A stretch of 64,000 nucleotides of DNA from Methyloligella sp050110875 (GTDB lineage Bacteria > Pseudomonadota > Alphaproteobacteria > Rhizobiales > Methyloligellaceae). The stretch's first letter is position 1, and the number at the start of each line of letters is the position of its first letter. Position numbers and translations under genes: made by a program. Where the stretch lies: positions 1,674,001 to 1,738,000 of the forward strand of contig CP188828.1 in the NCBI GenBank assembly GCA_050110875.1, written 5' to 3'. Under the pieces are notes generated by a model. It did not search any database. It was given only the letters and a program-made list of their open reading frames with translations, and was not told the origin of the DNA. Positions 1 to 11,759 of the stretch are shown here, piece after piece.

Positions 1-10
1 TTCGAACGCC

Positions 11-304
11 CTACCACCAACGGCGGTAGTTGCGATGACCCCAATAATCGTAGTGGCGGTCGTAATGGCGGTAGTGGTTATGCCGATAGGCATGCCGCCA
101 GTCCTGATGGTAGCGGCCGTGATACCGGCCGTGGCGATCGTGATGGCGGTCATAGTGATGCCGGTAGTTGTGATGGCCCCGGTCCCAACGATTGCCGATC
201 TCGATGGAAACCGAGCCCGCATGAGCGGCCGTGGCGCCCATCGCCAGGGGAGCGAAAACGGCGAGGCCAAGAGCGGCGGCACCCAAAAGCGTTTGCTTCA
301 ACAT
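11..304 (-). CDS. Small secreted His/Arg/Tyr-rich protein
   Basis: A 97-residue protein with a clear signal peptide (hydrophobic stretch about residues 6-28, cleavage likely after an AHA motif). It is followed by a tail built almost only of His, Arg, Tyr, Asp and Trp in short HRH/HYD-like units. A GGAGG ribosome site (311-315) lies 7 bases before the ATG. No catalytic domain is visible. Such tails could bind metal, polyanions or the cell surface, but that is inference. It is followed upstream on the same strand by another small secreted Arg/Tyr-rich protein. The stop lies close to the window edge. Confidence 0.7.
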   Translation of the reverse strand: MLKQTLLGAAALGLAVFAPLAMGATAAHAGSVSIEIGNRWDRGHHNYRHHYDRHHDRHGRYHGRYHQDWRHAYRHNHYRHYDRHYDYWGHRNYRRWW

Positions 305-452
305 TGCGATCCTCCGTTTCGGCGCTCGCTGCGCCGGCTTGTCTCCTCCCGGACGGAACTGCCCGGGCGCATGAGACCTGTTTTAGAGAGATCGCTCTGA
401 ACCGAAGCTGAGCCTTCCGTTCATCCCGCGTTCAGTTTCGATCGGCGCTTGC

Positions 453-492
453 CCGGAAAAACGAAAAGCCGCTCGGGGCATCCCGAACGGCT
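453..492 (-). terminator. Rho-independent terminator downstream of the 523-795 gene
   Basis: On the minus strand a stem of about 11 bp (AGCCG-N-TCGGG paired with its complement, 467-492) is followed by a T-rich run (complement of 455-467). It starts about 30 bases after the stop of the small secreted-protein gene at 523, as expected for an intrinsic terminator. Confidence 0.65.
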
Positions 493-522
493 CTTCACGC
501 AATTCGCTGATCGATAGGCTCA

Positions 523-795
523 TTAACGCCAGTAACGGCGGCGATACTTGTAGCGTTTGTAAGGCCTGTAATCCCGATAATACGGCCGGTGATAGGAATA
601 GTAAGGCCGTCTCCAATAGGGGTAGTAGGCGTAGGGGTAGGGACTCCGATACCGGTAGCGGTAGGGATAGCTGTAGCCGTATCCGTAGCCGGGACCGATA
701 TAGATTCCCACGCCGGCATTTGCGCTCTTTACCGGCGTGAACGAGGCCAGCGCGAGCACCGCCGCGGCGAAGGCGAAGGTCATCACCCTTCTCAT
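523..795 (-). CDS. Small secreted Tyr/Arg/Pro-rich protein
   Basis: A 90-residue protein. The start at 795 is chosen because a strong AAGGAGGAGA ribosome site sits just upstream (801-810) and a signal peptide (MRRVMTF..., about 24 residues, cleaved near SANA-G) follows directly. The mature part is glycine-, tyrosine-, proline- and arginine-rich (GYGYGYS, YRYRYR, PYRYKYRRR), with no known enzyme domain. Similar short GY/YR-rich secreted proteins are common and mostly uncharacterised in Hyphomicrobiales. A good intrinsic terminator follows the gene. Function is unknown. Confidence 0.7.
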   Translation of the reverse strand: MRRVMTFAFAAAVLALASFTPVKSANAGVGIYIGPGYGYGYSYPYRYRYRSPYPYAYYPYWRRPYYSYHRPYYRDYRPYKRYKYRRRYWR

Positions 796-1015
796 CTTTC
801 TCTCCTCCTTGAGGACGCGCGGCTCCTCGGCGAAAGGAAAAACCCGCCACACATCCCGACAGTTCCAGCGGAGCTGGAGATTATCAAATAAGAGCGGTAG
901 CTTGATGCGGCAAGGTTGATCGCGCTTAACCAAGCATTACGGCTTGTCGCGGCCCCACCCGCGCAATCCGTTGCGCCATCTTGATTTAAGTCGCGCCGCC
1001 TATACCTTGAGCCGC

Positions 1016-1957
1016 ATGGACACACCGACACCCGCCGAACCGGCTATTCCTCCGTCTTCCAATCCTCTTTCGCCAAGCGCTCAAAAAGCGCCGCGCCCTT
1101 GGTACAAGAAGCTGATCCCTGAGAAGTGGTTCGACAAAGGACCGCTGATCCCGGTGCTGCGCTTCGAGGGTACGATCGGAGCGGTGACGCCGCTGAGGCC
1201 GGGGCTTTCGCTCTCGGCCACCGCCGGCGCCATCGAGAAGGCCTTCACCATGAAGGGGGCGAAGGCGGTCGCCATTCAGATCAACTCACCTGGCGGTTCG
1301 CCCGTCCAATCCACCCTGATTTTCAAGCGTCTGCGGGCCCTTGCCGAGGAGAACGATCTCAAGGTCTATGTCTTCGCCGAGGATGTGGCGGCCTCCGGCG
1401 GCTATCTCCTGGCCCTGGCCGGCGACGAGATCTATGCCGAGGAAAGCTCCATCGTCGGTTCCATCGGCGTGATCACCGCAAGCTTCGGCTTCCACGAGCT
1501 GATCAACCGTCTCGGCATCGAGCGCCGGGTCATCACCGCCGGCGAGAACAAGACCACTCTCGATGCCTTCAAGCCGGAGAAGCCGGAAGATGTGGAGCGC
1601 ATCAAAGCCATCCAGCGCGACGTCCATGCCGCCTTCACCGATCTGGTGAAGGCGCGTCGAGGCGCCAAGATCGAGGCCCAGGGCGAGCATCTCTTCACCG
1701 GCGAATTCTGGTCGGGAAAGCGCGCCGCCGAGCTGGGCCTGATCGACGGCTTGAGCGATTTGAGATCGCGCATGCGGGAAATCTATGGCGAGGATGTGCG
1801 TTTCAAGCTCGTGCAGGCCAAGACGAGTTGGTTCCGCAAGAAGCCCCATGTCGGGGCCGAGGGCCTCTCCGCATTGCGGGACTTGCCTCAGGGCCTCGCC
1901 GGTGATGTGATTTCCGCCCTTGAGGCGCGGTCCCTCTGGTCGCGATTTGGATTTTAG
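1016..1957 (+). CDS. S49 family serine peptidase (SppA/SohB-like, short form)
   Basis: A 313-residue S49 peptidase of the short bacterial type, expected to degrade leftover signal peptides or membrane protein fragments. The nucleophile appears to be S127 in the ASGGY motif. The general base is likely K179 in the GENKT motif, a 52-residue spacing like that of the Ser-Lys dyad of Bacillus SppA. An SPGG motif (residues 91-94) precedes it. The start at 1016 gives a normal N-terminus; a further upstream in-frame ATG at 944 adds a non-conserved leader. No clear membrane helix is seen. A small membrane protein gene follows after 3 bases and is probably cotranscribed. Confidence 0.88.
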   Translation: MDTPTPAEPAIPPSSNPLSPSAQKAPRPWYKKLIPEKWFDKGPLIPVLRFEGTIGAVTPLRPGLSLSATAGAIEKAFTMKGAKAVAIQINSPGGSPVQSTLIFKRLRALAEENDLKVYVFAEDVAASGGYLLALAGDEIYAEESSIVGSIGVITASFGFHELINRLGIERRVITAGENKTTLDAFKPEKPEDVERIKAIQRDVHAAFTDLVKARRGAKIEAQGEHLFTGEFWSGKRAAELGLIDGLSDLRSRMREIYGEDVRFKLVQAKTSWFRKKPHVGAEGLSALRDLPQGLAGDVISALEARSLWSRFGF

Positions 1958-1960
1958 ACG

Positions 1961-2179
1961 ATGCCCCAGCTGATCCTTCTCCTTGCCGCCGGCGCCGGAA
2001 TGGTTCTCGCCGGCCGTCTCTTGCGCGGCGCTACCAATCGCGCGGCGGAGGATCTGCGCCAGGCCCGCGAAGCCATGGACCGACGCAACCGGGAAGGCGC
2101 CACGCCTCTGGTCCGCGATCCCGCGACGGGCATCTATCGCCCCAAGCAGCCGGATTTCGAGCGTCCCGATATTTCTTAA
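1961..2179 (+). CDS. Small single-helix membrane protein, hypothetical
   Basis: A 72-residue protein with an N-terminal hydrophobic helix (about residues 3-20), then an Arg/Glu/Ala-rich helix and a short Pro-containing tail (DPATGIYRPK). It begins 3 bases after the S49 peptidase stop, so translation is probably coupled. Association with the peptidase is inferred from that spacing. I do not recognise a named family. Confidence 0.65.
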   Translation: MPQLILLLAAGAGMVLAGRLLRGATNRAAEDLRQAREAMDRRNREGATPLVRDPATGIYRPKQPDFERPDIS

Positions 2180-2314
2180 GGCTTTTCCGCTGATCGGGCC
2201 CATACTCTTGCCGGGCATCTTGATCTTATCGCGCCGATCCGAAATAGAGTGGCGCGAGATTTCATAACCGCATGCCGAACATAACGCGCCCGCCTGCCTG
2301 CCCATAAGGTCCAG

Positions 2315-3253
2315 ATGTCCGCAAGCCAGCCTGCCACCGCCAATCACGCGAGCCCCGCGCATTCCTTCCAGGACCTGATCCTGACCCTGGAGCGCTACTG
2401 GGCGGAGCAGGGCTGCGTCATCCTCCAGCCCTACGACATGGAGATGGGGGCGGGCACCTTTCACCCGGCCACGACCTTGCGGTCCCTCGGTCCGAAGCCG
2501 TGGAAGGCGGCCTATGTGCAGCCCTGCCGCCGGCCCAAGGACGGGCGTTACGGCGAGAACCCGAACAGGCTGCAGCACTACTACCAGTTCCAGGTCATCC
2601 TGAAACCGTCGCCCATGGACCTTCAGGATCTCTACCTGAAGAGCCTGGAAGCCATCGGCATCGACCCCCTCAACCACGATATCCGCTTCGTGGAGGACGA
2701 TTGGGAGAGCCCGACCCTGGGCGCCTGGGGCCTAGGCTGGGAGGTTTGGTGCGACGGCATGGAGGTCTCCCAGTTCACCTATTTCCAGCAGGTCGGCGGC
2801 TTCGATTGCGAGCCCGTCTCCGGCGAGCTGACCTACGGGCTGGAGCGCCTGGCCATGTACGTCCAGGGCGTCGATAACGTCTACGACCTGAACTTCAACG
2901 GCGGCGAGGGCGACGCCAAGGTCGCCTACGGCGACGTCTTTCTCCAGGCCGAGCAGGAATATTCCCGCTTCAATTTCGAATATGCCGACGTGCAGCGCCT
3001 CTTCGAGCATTTCAAGGATGCCGAGGCCGAGTGTCGGGCATTGCTCGACAAGGGGGCTCATAACGATCGCCACGAGCTGGCGCTGCCGGCCTACGACCAG
3101 TGCATCAAGGCCTCTCACATCTTCAATCTGCTGGATGCCCGCGGCGTGATCTCCGTGACCGAGCGCCAGGGCTACATCCTGAAAGTGCGCGACCTTGCCA
3201 AGGCCTGCTGCGCCGCTTGGCTTAAGACCGAGGCCGGAGGGGCCGGATCATGA
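2315..3253 (+). CDS. glyQ: Glycyl-tRNA synthetase alpha subunit
   Basis: A 312-residue alpha subunit of the bacterial alpha2beta2 glycyl-tRNA synthetase, which activates glycine and charges tRNA-Gly in the cytoplasm. It has the characteristic QGC, YDMEMGAGTFHPAT and YVQPCRRPKDGRYGENPNR segments of the class II catalytic core. Length is normal for the family. Its stop overlaps the glyS start by 4 bases (ATGA), which gives translational coupling of the two subunits. Confidence 0.97.
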   Translation: MSASQPATANHASPAHSFQDLILTLERYWAEQGCVILQPYDMEMGAGTFHPATTLRSLGPKPWKAAYVQPCRRPKDGRYGENPNRLQHYYQFQVILKPSPMDLQDLYLKSLEAIGIDPLNHDIRFVEDDWESPTLGAWGLGWEVWCDGMEVSQFTYFQQVGGFDCEPVSGELTYGLERLAMYVQGVDNVYDLNFNGGEGDAKVAYGDVFLQAEQEYSRFNFEYADVQRLFEHFKDAEAECRALLDKGAHNDRHELALPAYDQCIKASHIFNLLDARGVISVTERQGYILKVRDLAKACCAAWLKTEAGGAGS

Positions 3254-5349
3254 GCGGCGAACTCCTTCTCGAGCTGTTCTCCGAAGAGATCCCGGCGCGC
3301 ATGCAAGCCCGCGCCGAGGGCGATCTTGCGCGTCTCGTCGGCGAGGCGCTGGACGCCGCCGGTCTTGCCTATGACGAGATGCGGAGTTTCGCGACGCCAC
3401 GGCGCCTGACCCTGCGGGTGAAAGGCTTGCCGGCAGCCTCTCCCGATGTCTCAGAGGAGCGAAAGGGCCCCCGCGTCGGCGCCCCCGACAAGGCCATCGA
3501 AGGCTTCCTGAAATCCGCCGGTCTCGGCTCCATCGACGAGGCGGAGATTGCCTCCGACAAGAAGGGCGATTTCTACGTCGCCAAGATCGAGAAGAAGGGC
3601 CGGGCGACGGCAGACGTGATCGCCGAAGCGATGCCCGGCATCATCCGCGACTTCCCCTGGCCGAAATCCATGCGCTGGGGGGCGGGCAAGCTGCGCTGGG
3701 TCCGTCCGCTCCATTCGATCCTCTGCCTGCTCGACGGCAAGGTCGTCGATTTTGAGATCGACGGCATCGAAAGCGGCGACGAAACCCGCGGCCATCGCTT
3801 CATGGCGCCGGACCCCTTCAAGGTGAAAGACTTCGCCGATTACGAGAAGCGCCTGCGCGACGCCTACGTCATCCTCGATTCCGGCGAGCGGCGCGACATC
3901 GTCTTGCAAGCCGCGACCAAGCTCGCCGAATCCCAAGGTCTCGCTTTGGTCGAGGATGCCGGTCTGGTCGCCGAGAATGCCGGGCTGACCGAATGGCCCG
4001 TGCCGCTCATGGGTCAGTTCGACGAAAGCTTTCTGGAGGTCCCGCCCGAGGTGCTCACCTCGACCATGAAGACCCATCAGAAATGCTTCTCCGTCCGCAC
4101 TCCTGACAAGGAGGGGCTGGGCCAGCTCGCCAACCGGTTCGTCCTGGTGGCGAACCTGGAAGCCAAGGACGGCGGCAAGGCCATTACCGCCGGCAACGAG
4201 CGAGTCATTGCCGCGCGGCTTTCGGATGCGAAATTCTTCTTCGATCAGGACCGGCAAGTCTCCCTGGAAGATCGCACCCGCGAGCTTCAGCAGGTGGTCT
4301 TCCACGAGAAACTCGGCACGCAATACGACCGCATCCAGCGCATCCGCGTGCTGGCCCGGGAATTGGCGCCGCTTGTGAAGGCCGAGCCCGACGATGCCGA
4401 GCGCGCCGCCATGCTCTGCAAATCCGACCTCACCTCCGAAATGGTCGGCGAATTCCCCGAGCTCCAGGGCGTGATGGGCCGCTACTACGCCCTCGACCAG
4501 GAAGAGCAGCCCAACGTGGCCGATGCCATCGGCGCCCACTACAAGCCCGTCGGCGCGGGCGACGAGGTGCCGACCGAGCCCACGGCCATCGCCGTCGCGC
4601 TCGCCGACAAGCTCGACATGCTGGTCGGCTTCTGGGCCATCGACGAGAAGCCGTCCGGCTCCAAGGACCCCTTTGCCCTCCGCCGCGCGGCGCTCGGCGT
4701 CATCCGCATTGTGCTGGAGAACGGCATTCGGCTACCGCTCAATGAGGCTATTCGTACTGCTCTCTCCAATTGGCCGGGCAATGCGCCAAGATCGGTAAAG
4801 CAGCCGGATAGAACGGGGTTGCGTCAGGACCTCCTCGACTTCTTCGCCGACCGGCTGAAAGTGTACTTGCGCGATCAGGGCGCCCGTCACGATCTCATCG
4901 ATGCGGTGTTCTCCCTCGGCGGCCAGGACGACCTTCTGATGATCGTCCGCCGGGTCGAGGCGCTTGGAAACTTCCTGCAGACCGAAGACGGCGCCAATCT
5001 GCTCGTCGGCACCAAGCGGGCGAGCAATATCCTGCGCATCGAGGAGAAGAAGGACGGCAAGACCTATGACGGTCCGCCCGATCCCTCGCTGCTTGAAAAG
5101 GAAGAAGAAAAGACCCTCGAGGCCAAGCTGACCGAGGCCGAGCAGGCCGCGAAAACCGCTGTCGAATGCGAGGATTTCGAGGCCGCCATGACGGCGCTCG
5201 CCCAGCTTCGCGCGCCCGTCGATGCCTTCTTCGACCACGTCACCGTCAACGCCGACGATCCGGCTTTGCGCGAAAATCGCCTCAAGCTTCTCAACCGCAT
5301 TCGCGCCGCGACTCTGACCGTTGCCGATTTTTCCCGGATCGAAGGTTGA
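3250..5349 (+). CDS. glyS: Glycyl-tRNA synthetase beta subunit
   Basis: A 699-residue beta subunit of the tetrameric glycyl-tRNA synthetase, involved in tRNA-Gly recognition. The N-terminus (LLLELFSEEIPARM) is typical. The central HD-like region includes KSDLTSEMVGEFPELQG followed by ALADKLDML, and a C-terminal anticodon-binding helical region ends in LLNRIRAAT. It overlaps glyQ by 4 bases. The glyQ-glyS-ppdK neighbourhood is common in Hyphomicrobiales; here two small genes separate glyS from ppdK. Confidence 0.97.
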   Translation: MSGELLLELFSEEIPARMQARAEGDLARLVGEALDAAGLAYDEMRSFATPRRLTLRVKGLPAASPDVSEERKGPRVGAPDKAIEGFLKSAGLGSIDEAEIASDKKGDFYVAKIEKKGRATADVIAEAMPGIIRDFPWPKSMRWGAGKLRWVRPLHSILCLLDGKVVDFEIDGIESGDETRGHRFMAPDPFKVKDFADYEKRLRDAYVILDSGERRDIVLQAATKLAESQGLALVEDAGLVAENAGLTEWPVPLMGQFDESFLEVPPEVLTSTMKTHQKCFSVRTPDKEGLGQLANRFVLVANLEAKDGGKAITAGNERVIAARLSDAKFFFDQDRQVSLEDRTRELQQVVFHEKLGTQYDRIQRIRVLARELAPLVKAEPDDAERAAMLCKSDLTSEMVGEFPELQGVMGRYYALDQEEQPNVADAIGAHYKPVGAGDEVPTEPTAIAVALADKLDMLVGFWAIDEKPSGSKDPFALRRAALGVIRIVLENGIRLPLNEAIRTALSNWPGNAPRSVKQPDRTGLRQDLLDFFADRLKVYLRDQGARHDLIDAVFSLGGQDDLLMIVRRVEALGNFLQTEDGANLLVGTKRASNILRIEEKKDGKTYDGPPDPSLLEKEEEKTLEAKLTEAEQAAKTAVECEDFEAAMTALAQLRAPVDAFFDHVTVNADDPALRENRLKLLNRIRAATLTVADFSRIEG

Positions 5350-5448
5350 ACTTATGCGTTAGGCTTCCTGTCTAGGCCGATCTGCGCCGGAAATTGCCCA
5401 TGGGAAGGCAGGCGTGGTTCGGTCCGATGCACGGTTAGGAGGAAGCCA

Positions 5449-6177
5449 ATGTATCGACCATACGTGACGATCTGTGCCCTCGTTCTGAGTGCAGGCCTGC
5501 TTGCCGCTTGCGGCCAGGACAAGGAGGAAATGGCGAACACCGCCGAAGATTCGGGCCAAGAACAGACCACCCAAGAAGACGTGACCACCGAGACCGACAC
5601 CACCGCGGAGACCGACGCGGCGGGCGGCGAGGCCGTGGAGCAAGACACCATCGAGATGGCGGAGGCCGAGAATGCGCCCGCCGCCGATTCCGGCACGTCT
5701 GTCGGGACTGCGCCGGAGCCCGATACCGACGCTGCGGCTTCTGGTGGCGACAAGGCACCGACGGAAGTCGTCGAGTCCACCGAGCAGGGCCAGCTGAAGA
5801 ATCCCTATGCGGACGACCCTGAGAGCGTCGCCGAGGAAGGTCACAAGATCTACATGGGGCTAGGCTGCAACGGCTGTCACGGCGGCACCGGCGGCGGCGG
5901 CATGGGACCGCCCCTCACCAACCCGATCTGGGTCTATGGCAGCGACGGCGACACCCTGTTCCGCTTCGTCACCCTCGGCTCAGACGGCTACCAGAAGGAA
6001 TACAACGCCACGCGCAAAGGATCCGAGAATGTCGTCGGCCCCATGCCTCCCATGGGCGGCGCGAATATCGAATCCGCCGACGATCTCTGGAAGGTGATTT
6101 CCTGGATTCGCACCATCAATCCGGACTCCGGTGGCGGATCGAGCTCTGGTGGTCCGAAGCCGCCGGAATTCGATTAG
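5449..6177 (+). CDS. Lipoprotein c-type cytochrome with long acidic linker
   Basis: A 242-residue protein. A signal peptide ends in a lipobox (LLAAC, C21), so it is probably anchored to a membrane facing the periplasm. Residues about 25-120 are a low-complexity linker rich in Thr, Glu, Asp and Ala. A single cytochrome c domain follows with the haem motif C140-N-G-C143-H144 and candidate Met ligands in GPMPPMGG. A Gly/Ser/Pro tail closes the protein. A strong AGGAGG lies before the ATG. The domain resembles small electron-carrier cytochromes; its redox partner is not evident from neighbours. Confidence 0.88.
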   Translation: MYRPYVTICALVLSAGLLAACGQDKEEMANTAEDSGQEQTTQEDVTTETDTTAETDAAGGEAVEQDTIEMAEAENAPAADSGTSVGTAPEPDTDAAASGGDKAPTEVVESTEQGQLKNPYADDPESVAEEGHKIYMGLGCNGCHGGTGGGGMGPPLTNPIWVYGSDGDTLFRFVTLGSDGYQKEYNATRKGSENVVGPMPPMGGANIESADDLWKVISWIRTINPDSGGGSSSGGPKPPEFD

Positions 6178-6237
6178 GTCCTAGGCTTCGATCAAAGCCT
6201 CTTGCATGAAACGTGGCGGGGCGGATATGCGAAAGCC

Positions 6238-6645
6238 ATGCCCCGCCACCTTTTCGTTTACGGCACTTTGCGACGCGGCGGTCGCCGTTCCATGGCCCGG
6301 CAGCTCCACGCTGCCGCCAGCTGTCTCGGCCCGGCGAAAGCCAAGGGCGTGCTGTACGATTTCGGCAGCTTTCCGGGCGCCATTTTCGACGAGCGCCATG
6401 CCGGCGAGATCGCCGGCGAAGTCTTCGTCATGCCGGAAGATGCGCGCCTGCTCGCCGCCCTCGATGCATATGAAGGCATCGCGGGCGAGGCAAAGGACGG
6501 TCTTTACCGGCGTATCGAGATCCTCTTGCGGTTGCGCAATGGCGAACGCATCGCCGCCTGGAGCTATGAGCTCGTGGAAGAGCCGCCAGCCTCCCGGCGG
6601 ATTACAAGCGGCGACTGGCTGAAGAAGGTCGAGAGAGCAGGCTAG
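6238..6645 (+). CDS. Gamma-glutamylcyclotransferase-like (AIG2/GGCT fold) protein
   Basis: A 135-residue protein of the GGCT/AIG2 fold. The N-terminus HLFVYGTLRRGG contains the conserved YGTLR motif that binds the substrate gamma-glutamyl group, and LDAYEG includes the expected acidic residue. The family splits gamma-glutamyl amines or amino acids to 5-oxoproline; the actual substrate here is unknown. The ATG at 6238 is preferred because the YGTLR strand then lies near the N-terminus; an in-frame ATG at 6202 would add 12 residues. Confidence 0.8.
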   Translation: MPRHLFVYGTLRRGGRRSMARQLHAAASCLGPAKAKGVLYDFGSFPGAIFDERHAGEIAGEVFVMPEDARLLAALDAYEGIAGEAKDGLYRRIEILLRLRNGERIAAWSYELVEEPPASRRITSGDWLKKVERAG

Positions 6646-6714
6646 GCTTTCACCTATTTCGACCTTGTCGATTGTGTCCGGCCTGGCAGGGGAGTAGAAC
6701 CGGTTCCCGCCAGT

Positions 6715-9429
<2,715 letters not shown>

Positions 9430-9705
9430 TCGCAATTTGCGAAGTGATGTTCAGATCTCGTTGACCACATTTTGCCCAAACTTATGGGTGAGGTTACGAG
9501 GAAATTAAGACGGGATCCGGGGCAAGCCGGTCGGGGGTTCGTGTAGGGTATTCTGCCGATTTCTCGTCCCTCTCCGGAAATGTAGAGACGCTTCAGCCTG
9601 ATTCGTGCCGGCGTATTTGTGGCGGCAATCGGGCCTGAGGAGATCGCGCCAAGGGACACGGGCGAGGCCTCCGATGAGGTTGACGGGGACTAACTCGGAG
9701 GGACC

Positions 9706-10920
9706 ATGAGCGAGCGCTCATGCGGTCGTAAGCGGCGGGCCATTTTGCCTGTAGTGTTGGGTGCCCTGGCGGGGGTGCCTCTTCTGGGACTGGCCTATGT
9801 GGCGGCCGTTCCGGGCAATATGATTGCCTTTCAAATCGAATTGCTGCTCTCCGGCGAAGGGTCCGCTCAATCCCTGACCAAGGTCGTCGCGGACGAGGCC
9901 GATCGTCCCAAACCCCTCGCGTCTGAGGCCATGGCGCTGTTCCGCAGCTTCGGCAAGGGGCCCCGCGCCGACAAATATCTCACCGTCATGACCACCACCT
10001 ATGCCGTCAAGAAGCCCATCGTGGCCGCCTTAATGACGGATGACGGCGGATTCAAATCCGGTGCTCTGGTCAACACCGATGCCATTACCCGCGATGCCAA
10101 GGGCGATCGCCTCAAGAAGACCTTCAGCCAGGTCAGCCTCCGCGGTCCGCTGACCGACGGGCGCGGCACCGATATCTTCATGCGCCCGACCATCGATGAA
10201 GAGGAATTCGCCTTCGGCCGCAGCTATGACGGCATGGCGCTGCTGCAATGGGCCGTTCTCAAGCCGCTGAAGGAGCAGGAAGAGGGCGTCTCATACAAGG
10301 GCGAGACGGAAGCCGAATTCCGCGCCCGCGAGCGCCGCTGCCTTGCCACCGCCATCTATTTCGAAGCCCGCGGCGAGCCCGTGCGCGGTCAGCTCGCCGT
10401 CGCCCAGGTCGTTATGAACCGGGTGCGCAGCCCGAAATTCCCCGACACCGTCTGCGGCGTCGTCTATCAGGGGCAGTTCAAACGGGGCTGCCAGTTCTCC
10501 TTCACCTGTGACGGCAAATCCGACCAGCCCGACGAGGACGACGAATGGACCCTCGCCCAGGATCTGGCAAAGCAGGTCACCAGCGACGAGGTATGGCTGC
10601 CCGAAGTCGATTATTCGACCTTCTATCACGCCAACTACGTCCGTCCCCGCTGGGCCCGCAGCATGAACAAGATCGATAAGATCGGCGCGCACATCTTCTA
10701 TAAGAAGCGCCACGAGGATCCCTACGTGGTCGAGGTGCCTCACGGCGATGTGCAGGTGGCCTCGGGCGCAGAGCCCAACACCGTCGTGACGCCGTCCCTC
10801 CTGCACAGGGCCTCGGCCAAGCCGACCACATCGAGCCCGAGCATTTCGCTCGTCTCGTCTTCGGCAGGCGCGTCTAGCGCCAGTCCAGCGACAGGTCTAG
10901 GTTTTTCGGCGAGTGAGTAA
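9706..10920 (+). CDS. SleB-like cell wall hydrolase (Hydrolase_2 domain)
   Basis: A 404-residue envelope protein. A basic N-terminus is followed by one hydrophobic helix (about residues 14-40, signal anchor). Residues about 205-340 carry the SleB/CwlJ hydrolase domain (ATAIYFEARGEP with the conserved catalytic Glu, then QVVMNRV, VCGVVYQG and CQFSFTCDG). The family cleaves peptidoglycan (N-acetylmuramyl bond). In non-sporulating alphaproteobacteria it is thought to act in wall remodelling rather than germination. The C-terminus is a low-complexity Ser/Thr/Ala tail. Its last 47 bases overlap the convergent nadC gene. Confidence 0.85.
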   Translation: MSERSCGRKRRAILPVVLGALAGVPLLGLAYVAAVPGNMIAFQIELLLSGEGSAQSLTKVVADEADRPKPLASEAMALFRSFGKGPRADKYLTVMTTTYAVKKPIVAALMTDDGGFKSGALVNTDAITRDAKGDRLKKTFSQVSLRGPLTDGRGTDIFMRPTIDEEEFAFGRSYDGMALLQWAVLKPLKEQEEGVSYKGETEAEFRARERRCLATAIYFEARGEPVRGQLAVAQVVMNRVRSPKFPDTVCGVVYQGQFKRGCQFSFTCDGKSDQPDEDDEWTLAQDLAKQVTSDEVWLPEVDYSTFYHANYVRPRWARSMNKIDKIGAHIFYKKRHEDPYVVEVPHGDVQVASGAEPNTVVTPSLLHRASAKPTTSSPSISLVSSSAGASSASPATGLGFSASE

Positions 10921-11737
10921 GCGCGCCGATCGAGATGAAATCGACGCCGGTCTCGGCGATCTTCCGAACCGTCTCTAAGGTTACCCCGCCCGAAGCCTCG
11001 GTCGCGATCTTGCCCGCAGCCTGCGCGTGCACCATCCGCACCGCCTCTTCCAGGGTCGCGCTGTCCATATTGTCGAGCAACACCGCATCGATCGGCAGGG
11101 CCAACGCCTCTTGCAACTGATCCAACCGGTCGACCTCCACCTCGATCCGCAAGGCGCGGCCGACATGCTTCTCGATGGCATCGAGCGCCGGGCCGATCCC
11201 GCCCGCTTCCGCGATATGATTGTCCTTCACCAGCACCGCATCGTAGAGCCCGAAACGGTGGTTGCCGCCGCCGCCCGCAAGCACCGCGTATTTCTCGAAC
11301 GCCCTCAGGCCGGGGGTGGTCTTGCGCGTATCGATGATGGTTGCGCCGGTGCCGCGAACCCGTTCGACGAACTGCGCCGTCAGGCTGGCGATGCCGCTCA
11401 AGCGGCCGAGAAAGTTCAGCGCGACCCGCTCCGCCGAGAGGATCGCCCGGGCCTTGCCGTGGATATCCGCGACCGTATCGCCGGCGGCGGCCGCATCGCC
11501 ATCCGCGGCGACCGGGTTGAAATGCAGATCGGGGTCGAGCGCCTTGAAGGCTGCTTCCGCCAGATCGAGACCGGCGATCACCCCAGCTTCGCGTGCCACG
11601 ATCCGGGCATCGGCGACCGCATCTTCCGGCACGATGGCGTCGGTGGTGACGTCGCCCGCCTGACCGAGATCTTCCGCCAGGGCGAGCTTCACCGCTTGCG
11701 CGACGAGGGGAGGGGGGAGCGATAGGGAAGGAGCCAT
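10874..11737 (-). CDS. nadC: Nicotinate-nucleotide pyrophosphorylase (carboxylating)
   Basis: A 287-residue quinolinate phosphoribosyltransferase, the third step of de novo NAD synthesis: quinolinate plus PRPP gives nicotinate mononucleotide, CO2 and pyrophosphate. The family segments DTRKTTPGLR, GGGGNHRFGL and VLVKDNHI are present, with the basic PRPP/quinolinate-binding residues intact. The ATG at 11737 follows the nadB stop (11760) by 22 bases; an in-frame upstream ATG at 11806 would overlap nadB and looks unlikely. It is last in the nadA-nadB-nadC operon. Its 3' end overlaps the convergent SleB-like gene by 47 bases. Confidence 0.95.
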   Translation of the reverse strand: MAPSLSLPPPLVAQAVKLALAEDLGQAGDVTTDAIVPEDAVADARIVAREAGVIAGLDLAEAAFKALDPDLHFNPVAADGDAAAAGDTVADIHGKARAILSAERVALNFLGRLSGIASLTAQFVERVRGTGATIIDTRKTTPGLRAFEKYAVLAGGGGNHRFGLYDAVLVKDNHIAEAGGIGPALDAIEKHVGRALRIEVEVDRLDQLQEALALPIDAVLLDNMDSATLEEAVRMVHAQAAGKIATEASGGVTLETVRKIAETGVDFISIGALTHSPKNLDLSLDWR

Positions 11738-11759
11738 GGGAATCTGAGAGCCGTGCCGG

